Assembly (NCBI GenBank): GCA_002345825.1
Contig: DDWD01000195.1
Span: 1-43,320, forward strand
Reading direction: 5' to 3'
From: Bacteroidales bacterium UBA2295
Lineage (GTDB): Bacteria > Bacteroidota > Bacteroidia > Bacteroidales > Tenuifilaceae
Length of the DNA: 43,320 bases
Shown one piece after another: positions 39,884-43,320 of the stretch; within the stretch, counting starts at the first letter, position 1; each line of letters opens with the position of its first letter. The notes under the pieces were generated by a model, which saw only the letters and a program-made list of their open reading frames with translations, was not told the DNA's origin and did no database searches. Both the position numbers and the translations under genes were made by a program.

Positions 39884-41836
39884 TTAGTATTTTAAGATTA
39901 CGGGTTGTTTTGCAAATTCGTTCTGATACTTCACCGCATTGCGGAACGAGGGCCAGTCCTCAGGATCGTAAACCCTTTTCTTGAGGGTAACGGTTTGGGT
40001 AAATTTCAGGGTATTGCCATCGAGGGTATAGGATGAAGCAAAGTCGGCACCCGAGCCAGATAGATTCTTCGCTTCTGGGCTAAAAACCATCGTCATATCA
40101 TCTGGTAGGGTTATCGTTTCGTTCAGCTCAATAAGCTTGGAGCAGCCATCGGTAAACTGATGCTCACGGGTTTCAATCGAGGTGTTAAAGCCTAAATGGC
40201 TATGCCTGCTTCCAAAAAGATTTGCGGCCACAACCGGGGTAAATATTATCTCGCTATCGGTTGCCACGGCAAAGTTTGGAATTTTGTACTTTACGGTAAT
40301 AAGCACAGGATGTTTAAGATACAGGTAGGGATCGGTTTTAGTAACCTCAATAATTTCAATTCGTGGTGATATTTTTACCAATTCCCGTTCCAGATTGGCC
40401 TTCCAATCGGCCTTGTAGCTGCGCGTAAACAAGCCACGTACTGCTGCATCCGATTGCCCTTCGGCTGTTAGGCTGAACTCACCGGTTAGCGTACCATCCT
40501 TGTCGAGCTGAGAGGTTCCGTTTATTCTGAAGTAGTGATTTTCGGGAGGAGATATTGGCGTTTCTTTTAAATCGGCACCCTCGGGCAAGCCCATAAGGTA
40601 ACCCTGCTGCTGCTCACGACTACTCCACTCCTCGCGCACAAAGGGAACCCAGGTAGGATCGAGAAGCATATACTCGCCATTCCTGCGCTTTACAACTGTT
40701 ACGGAGTGGTTAAACTGGTCCGCAGGAATACGATCAATTCTCGATCCTGCCATCGTCATAGCCGCATAGGACTCGAATCCTGCTGAACGGAGCATGGCCA
40801 CAAGCATCCCTGCCTTATCCTTACAAACCCCACAGCGATCGTGGAAATTCATTTCGGCATTGTGGAGCGTAAAACCCTCGCCTTTTCCCATCGATAGTCC
40901 GCTGTAGCGCATCTCATCAGCCACCCAGTGGTTAAGCAACGAGATGGAGTCGAGCTCGGTTTTGGCATCCTTGAGTATCTCCTTAACCTTTTTATCAACC
41001 TCGGGGGTTGGGATGAAACTTCCGAAATCCTCATTAACCCCATAGAACCATTTCGACTTAGCAAACCAGTCGGGGCTAGTTGACATTAGCAGCTTGGGTG
41101 CCACATCCGATAGGGCAACCATTCTCTCTTCGCGCTTCATTGGGAGAATGTTTTTTACAGCGAAAAAGAAGTTCTCCTTTCCATTTAGCTCTGTTCGTTT
41201 CTCAACGGCCTTGCCATTGTAAAACTTATACTTAAGGTTTTTATCCTTATCGATGGTAACCTGATACACCTTTTCCTTGATGGGAACAGGGCCAAAAAAC
41301 TCCACGATATCGTAAAAATGCCCACGCATTGGGGGAATGTAGTAATCATCGCTCAGTTCCTGCTGATAAAGCAAGGCGTATGAAAACCCTTTTTTAAAGA
41401 ATTTAATTTCAATTCCATCGCCAGCCTCAAGCCTGCCGATGTCAATCATCTTTTGGCGAGCACCCCAGTAAATCATTCGGGCTGGAGCGGGGTAGTCGTG
41501 AACTCGATCAGCCCCCAGATCCTCAATATCGCCATTCTTCCGAATAATGCGCGCCGTTTCAATTCGCACAAAAGCGGTTAGGGGATCGTAATCGAACTTA
41601 AGTACGGCTAGTTTTTTTGCTCCCTCAGCTGTTAGCACCTTGTAAAGAGTAGAGGTGTTGAAGTAGCTAAGGCCTGTTTCCTGTACATCAACATGAATAC
41701 TGTCGTAAACAAGCATATAGTCGGAGCCAGGGTAGTCTTTCGCTCCACCTGCCCTTTGGAGCAGTTTGTGGCTCTGCGCCATAGTGCCAAATCCAAGAAG
41801 GAATAGGCATAGGAGTAATGATAGTTTTAAACGCAT
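39884..41836 (-). CDS. DUF3857/transglutaminase-like exported protein
   Basis: The 650-residue protein has a signal peptide (3-20, cut after TMAQ). The N-terminal DUF3857 domain (about 35-240) has Bacteroidetes features such as FDYDPLTAFVRIETARIIRKNGDIE. The transglutaminase/protease-like core carries C338 (RCGVCKDKAG), H377 (FNHSVTVV) and D393 (LLDPTW), a complete Cys-His-Asp triad at the usual spacing. Members may be cross-linkers or cysteine proteases of the envelope. Residues 480-650 form a beta-rich C-terminal domain. It precedes the triad-less lipoprotein by 6 nt, one operon. Confidence 0.85.
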   Translation of the reverse strand: MRLKLSLLLCLFLLGFGTMAQSHKLLQRAGGAKDYPGSDYMLVYDSIHVDVQETGLSYFNTSTLYKVLTAEGAKKLAVLKFDYDPLTAFVRIETARIIRKNGDIEDLGADRVHDYPAPARMIYWGARQKMIDIGRLEAGDGIEIKFFKKGFSYALLYQQELSDDYYIPPMRGHFYDIVEFFGPVPIKEKVYQVTIDKDKNLKYKFYNGKAVEKRTELNGKENFFFAVKNILPMKREERMVALSDVAPKLLMSTSPDWFAKSKWFYGVNEDFGSFIPTPEVDKKVKEILKDAKTELDSISLLNHWVADEMRYSGLSMGKGEGFTLHNAEMNFHDRCGVCKDKAGMLVAMLRSAGFESYAAMTMAGSRIDRIPADQFNHSVTVVKRRNGEYMLLDPTWVPFVREEWSSREQQQGYLMGLPEGADLKETPISPPENHYFRINGTSQLDKDGTLTGEFSLTAEGQSDAAVRGLFTRSYKADWKANLERELVKISPRIEIIEVTKTDPYLYLKHPVLITVKYKIPNFAVATDSEIIFTPVVAANLFGSRHSHLGFNTSIETREHQFTDGCSKLIELNETITLPDDMTMVFSPEAKNLSGSGADFASSYTLDGNTLKFTQTVTLKKRVYDPEDWPSFRNAVKYQNEFAKQPVILKY

Positions 41837-42171
41837 AGGTTAAATTTTTAGAGTTTTTAATTTATTGGGTAAGCTGTTGGTCTTGACTTTTTATAATAAA
41901 ACTCCACAACATGATAATTTTCTAATGGGCTAATTTAAGCATTTTATTAATCTTCATCGAAATACAATCGACAAAGTATTCTTAGTCATAGAATTTACAC
42001 ATTCCATCTACGCTAAAGGAAAAGTTGTGGAATAAATTGACCCTAAGGTATTTTGTAAGGTTTGATTTTGTAATTTGCAATAGTTTCATCCCAAGTGATT
42101 AATATGAGATTCTTTATTAAATGCAAAAATATGATTATGAGTTTATTATTACTTTCTAATACCATAAAGCG
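41837..42171. other. Divergent promoter region without gene
   Basis: 335 bp between the transglutaminase operon (minus) and the barrel genes (plus). No gene is seen. It must hold promoters in both directions, but no box fits the consensus with the right spacing. Confidence 0.35.
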
Positions 42172-42777
42172 ATGAATAATAAATTTGCAACCAGACTTAT
42201 ATCTATTTGCTTCTTTTTGTTTTCCATTGCATCAGAGGCAGTTGCCCAATATGAACAAAAGGCTACAATTCAGGCTTCGGCGGGTACATCAATTATTGTG
42301 AGTAGTTATCCCAATGAGGATCTATTTGGCCCCGGACTAATGTTTAATGGGGGCTTACAGTATAACTTTAACCGTCAGTTTAGCCTTATTGGGCTTGCAA
42401 TGTATGGGCAATACTCGCCAAGCAAAGACATTAATATCGTGGGCGATTTAGATGTCACCTACTTCAATCTTGGTGTTGGTGTGTCGGCAAAGTACAAGTT
42501 TCTGCCAACCAGTAAGTACCGCCCTTACCTTCTATTAGGCGTAACTGCTTGTTTTGTAAGGCTGGAAGTTGGACCGATAATAAGAGAACAGCCAGTGCTT
42601 CCGGGGTTGGTAACAGGTTTAGGTGCAGAAATTGACTTAAACGATAACCTAACCCTCTTTGGTCAAGCTGGCTTTAATAAGATTCTACCTAAGCCCGACG
42701 ATGGCTTGTCACCCACCGAATCTGTTTACTTTTTGCTAGGCGTAAACCTTAATATGTTCAAATCAAAGAGTTTGTAA
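42172..42777 (+). CDS. Outer-membrane beta-barrel protein
   Basis: The 201-residue protein has a signal peptide (to about AVAQ, residue 25) and alternating amphipathic strands. It shows GPGLMFNGGLQYNFNRQFSLIGLAMYG, YFNLGVGVSAKYKFL, YRPYLLLGVTACF and the last strand SVYFLLGVNLNMF, as in OmpA/OmpW-size eight-strand barrels. It should sit in the outer membrane; no ligand is known. The next gene, 58 bp downstream, is a clear paralogue sharing the mature N-terminus AQYEQKxTxQxSxGxSxIVSxY. Confidence 0.8.
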   Translation: MNNKFATRLISICFFLFSIASEAVAQYEQKATIQASAGTSIIVSSYPNEDLFGPGLMFNGGLQYNFNRQFSLIGLAMYGQYSPSKDINIVGDLDVTYFNLGVGVSAKYKFLPTSKYRPYLLLGVTACFVRLEVGPIIREQPVLPGLVTGLGAEIDLNDNLTLFGQAGFNKILPKPDDGLSPTESVYFLLGVNLNMFKSKSL

Positions 42778-42835
42778 ATCGCATCAGTAGTTAGACCCTT
42801 GAAAGGACAACCCTTAACCAATAAATCTAGCTATC

Positions 42836-43320
42836 ATGAAAAGAAATATCCTATTCCTTCCTCTAGTTATGCTAATGGCTTTAACAATAACGAGTAAAAG
42901 CCTAATGGCTCAGTATGAGCAAAAACTTACATTGCAGATTTCTTCTGGAGCATCATTTATCGTTAGCGACTACACATTTTTTGAGATTCAGGATTACGGA
43001 TCTTTTTTCAATTCCTCCACACAGAGTATGCAAACGTATTCAAATGATATCAACATTACTGAAAGTATGTTTAGTCCCGGTTTTATGTTTAATGCCGGAT
43101 TGCAGTACAACTTTAGCAGGAGGTTTAGCATTGTAGGACTACTTATGGCGGGATCCTATAATTATAATGACAATGAGGAGATTTATTACAATAATCTTAT
43201 CCAACCACCTTTTGGTCAACCTGTTTTGCAGGTTAATAAAATGGAAAAAGTCAATTATTACAATCTAGGATTAGGGGTTTCAGCAAAATACAAATTCTTT
43301 CACGCCCGAAAAATTCGACC
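42836..43320 (+). CDS. Outer-membrane beta-barrel paralogue, cut by window end
   Basis: The first 161 codons are in view, open to the edge. A signal peptide (MKRNILFLPLVMLMALTITSKSLMAQ) leads into QYEQKLTLQISSGASFIVSDY, SPGFMFNAGLQYNFSRRFSIVGLLMAGSYNY and VNYYNLGLGVSAKYKFF. These match the preceding gene in order and sequence, with an insertion of about 30 residues after SDY. It is a tandem duplicate and continues past the window. Confidence 0.82.
   Translation, partial: MKRNILFLPLVMLMALTITSKSLMAQYEQKLTLQISSGASFIVSDYTFFEIQDYGSFFNSSTQSMQTYSNDINITESMFSPGFMFNAGLQYNFSRRFSIVGLLMAGSYNYNDNEEIYYNNLIQPPFGQPVLQVNKMEKVNYYNLGLGVSAKYKFFHARKIR

Noticed and set aside
1..43320. CRISPR array or prophage
   Set aside because: No regularly spaced direct repeats with unique spacers, no cas genes, and no phage structural genes were seen. 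The regular palindromes in region 1 vary in sequence and are separated by genes.

Overview
The window is chromosomal DNA of a Bacteroidetes (Bacteroidota) bacterium, probably an environmental Bacteroidales/Marinilabiliales relative. Evidence: AT-rich genes, TAnnTTTG promoter boxes of the Bacteroidetes type in place of sigma-70 boxes, few Shine-Dalgarno sites, and typical protein families (FISUMP domain, DUF3857/transglutaminase proteins, LytTR regulators with membrane segments, outer-membrane barrels, a secreted NUC endonuclease, one long minus-strand run with asnS and rpoN). Nothing in the sequence fixes the species.

Region 1 (about 1-9,150) is accessory. It holds a series of 130-180 nt imperfect palindromes that start with ..AACAAgGGGTGTA and end with ACACCC..GCCGTTG. 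They separate short blocks of genes and look like integron attC sites, so the region reads as a cassette array without an integrase in view (CALIN-like). The blocks carry a non-coding segment, a GNAT acetyltransferase plus an HhH-GPD-like protein, a small lipoprotein, a two-gene unit of a NaChBac-like voltage-gated channel overlapping a 617-residue PD-(D/E)xK nuclease-like protein, a Panacea-domain/RelE-like toxin-antitoxin pair, and an 8-TM protein of unknown function. The channel-nuclease pair is the best candidate for an undescribed, possibly defensive, system.

Region 2 (about 9.2-17.6 kb) holds mostly single genes: a GFA-family protein, a PKD lipoprotein, a serine beta-lactamase-like hydrolase, a REPIN/MITE-like inverted pair, an IS110-family transposase sitting between a signal-peptide fragment and a decapitated FISUMP gene, an alpha/beta hydrolase, a secreted HExxH metallopeptidase and an AlkD-type DNA glycosylase.

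Region 3 (17.6-34 kb) looks like core chromosome. It has a MotA/ExbB-like small protein divergent from a LytTR regulator, a DUF3784/PH membrane protein, a nitronate monooxygenase, a zinc-ribbon protein, a hotdog thioesterase, a membrane sugar transferase, a MurG-like glycosyltransferase, a radical SAM protein, an amidohydrolase, a lipocalin, a PAP2-like membrane protein, rpoN, asnS, a secreted protein of unknown function and a hybrid histidine kinase. Next come a broken and then an intact tRNA-Arg(CCU) sharing one promoter.

Region 4 (34-43.3 kb) has a secreted NUC endonuclease, a membrane protein with ten CxxCxGxG-type motifs, a 155-bp MITE, a pair of DUF3857/transglutaminase-like exported proteins (one with the catalytic triad, one without), and two tandem paralogous outer-membrane barrels, the second cut by the window edge.
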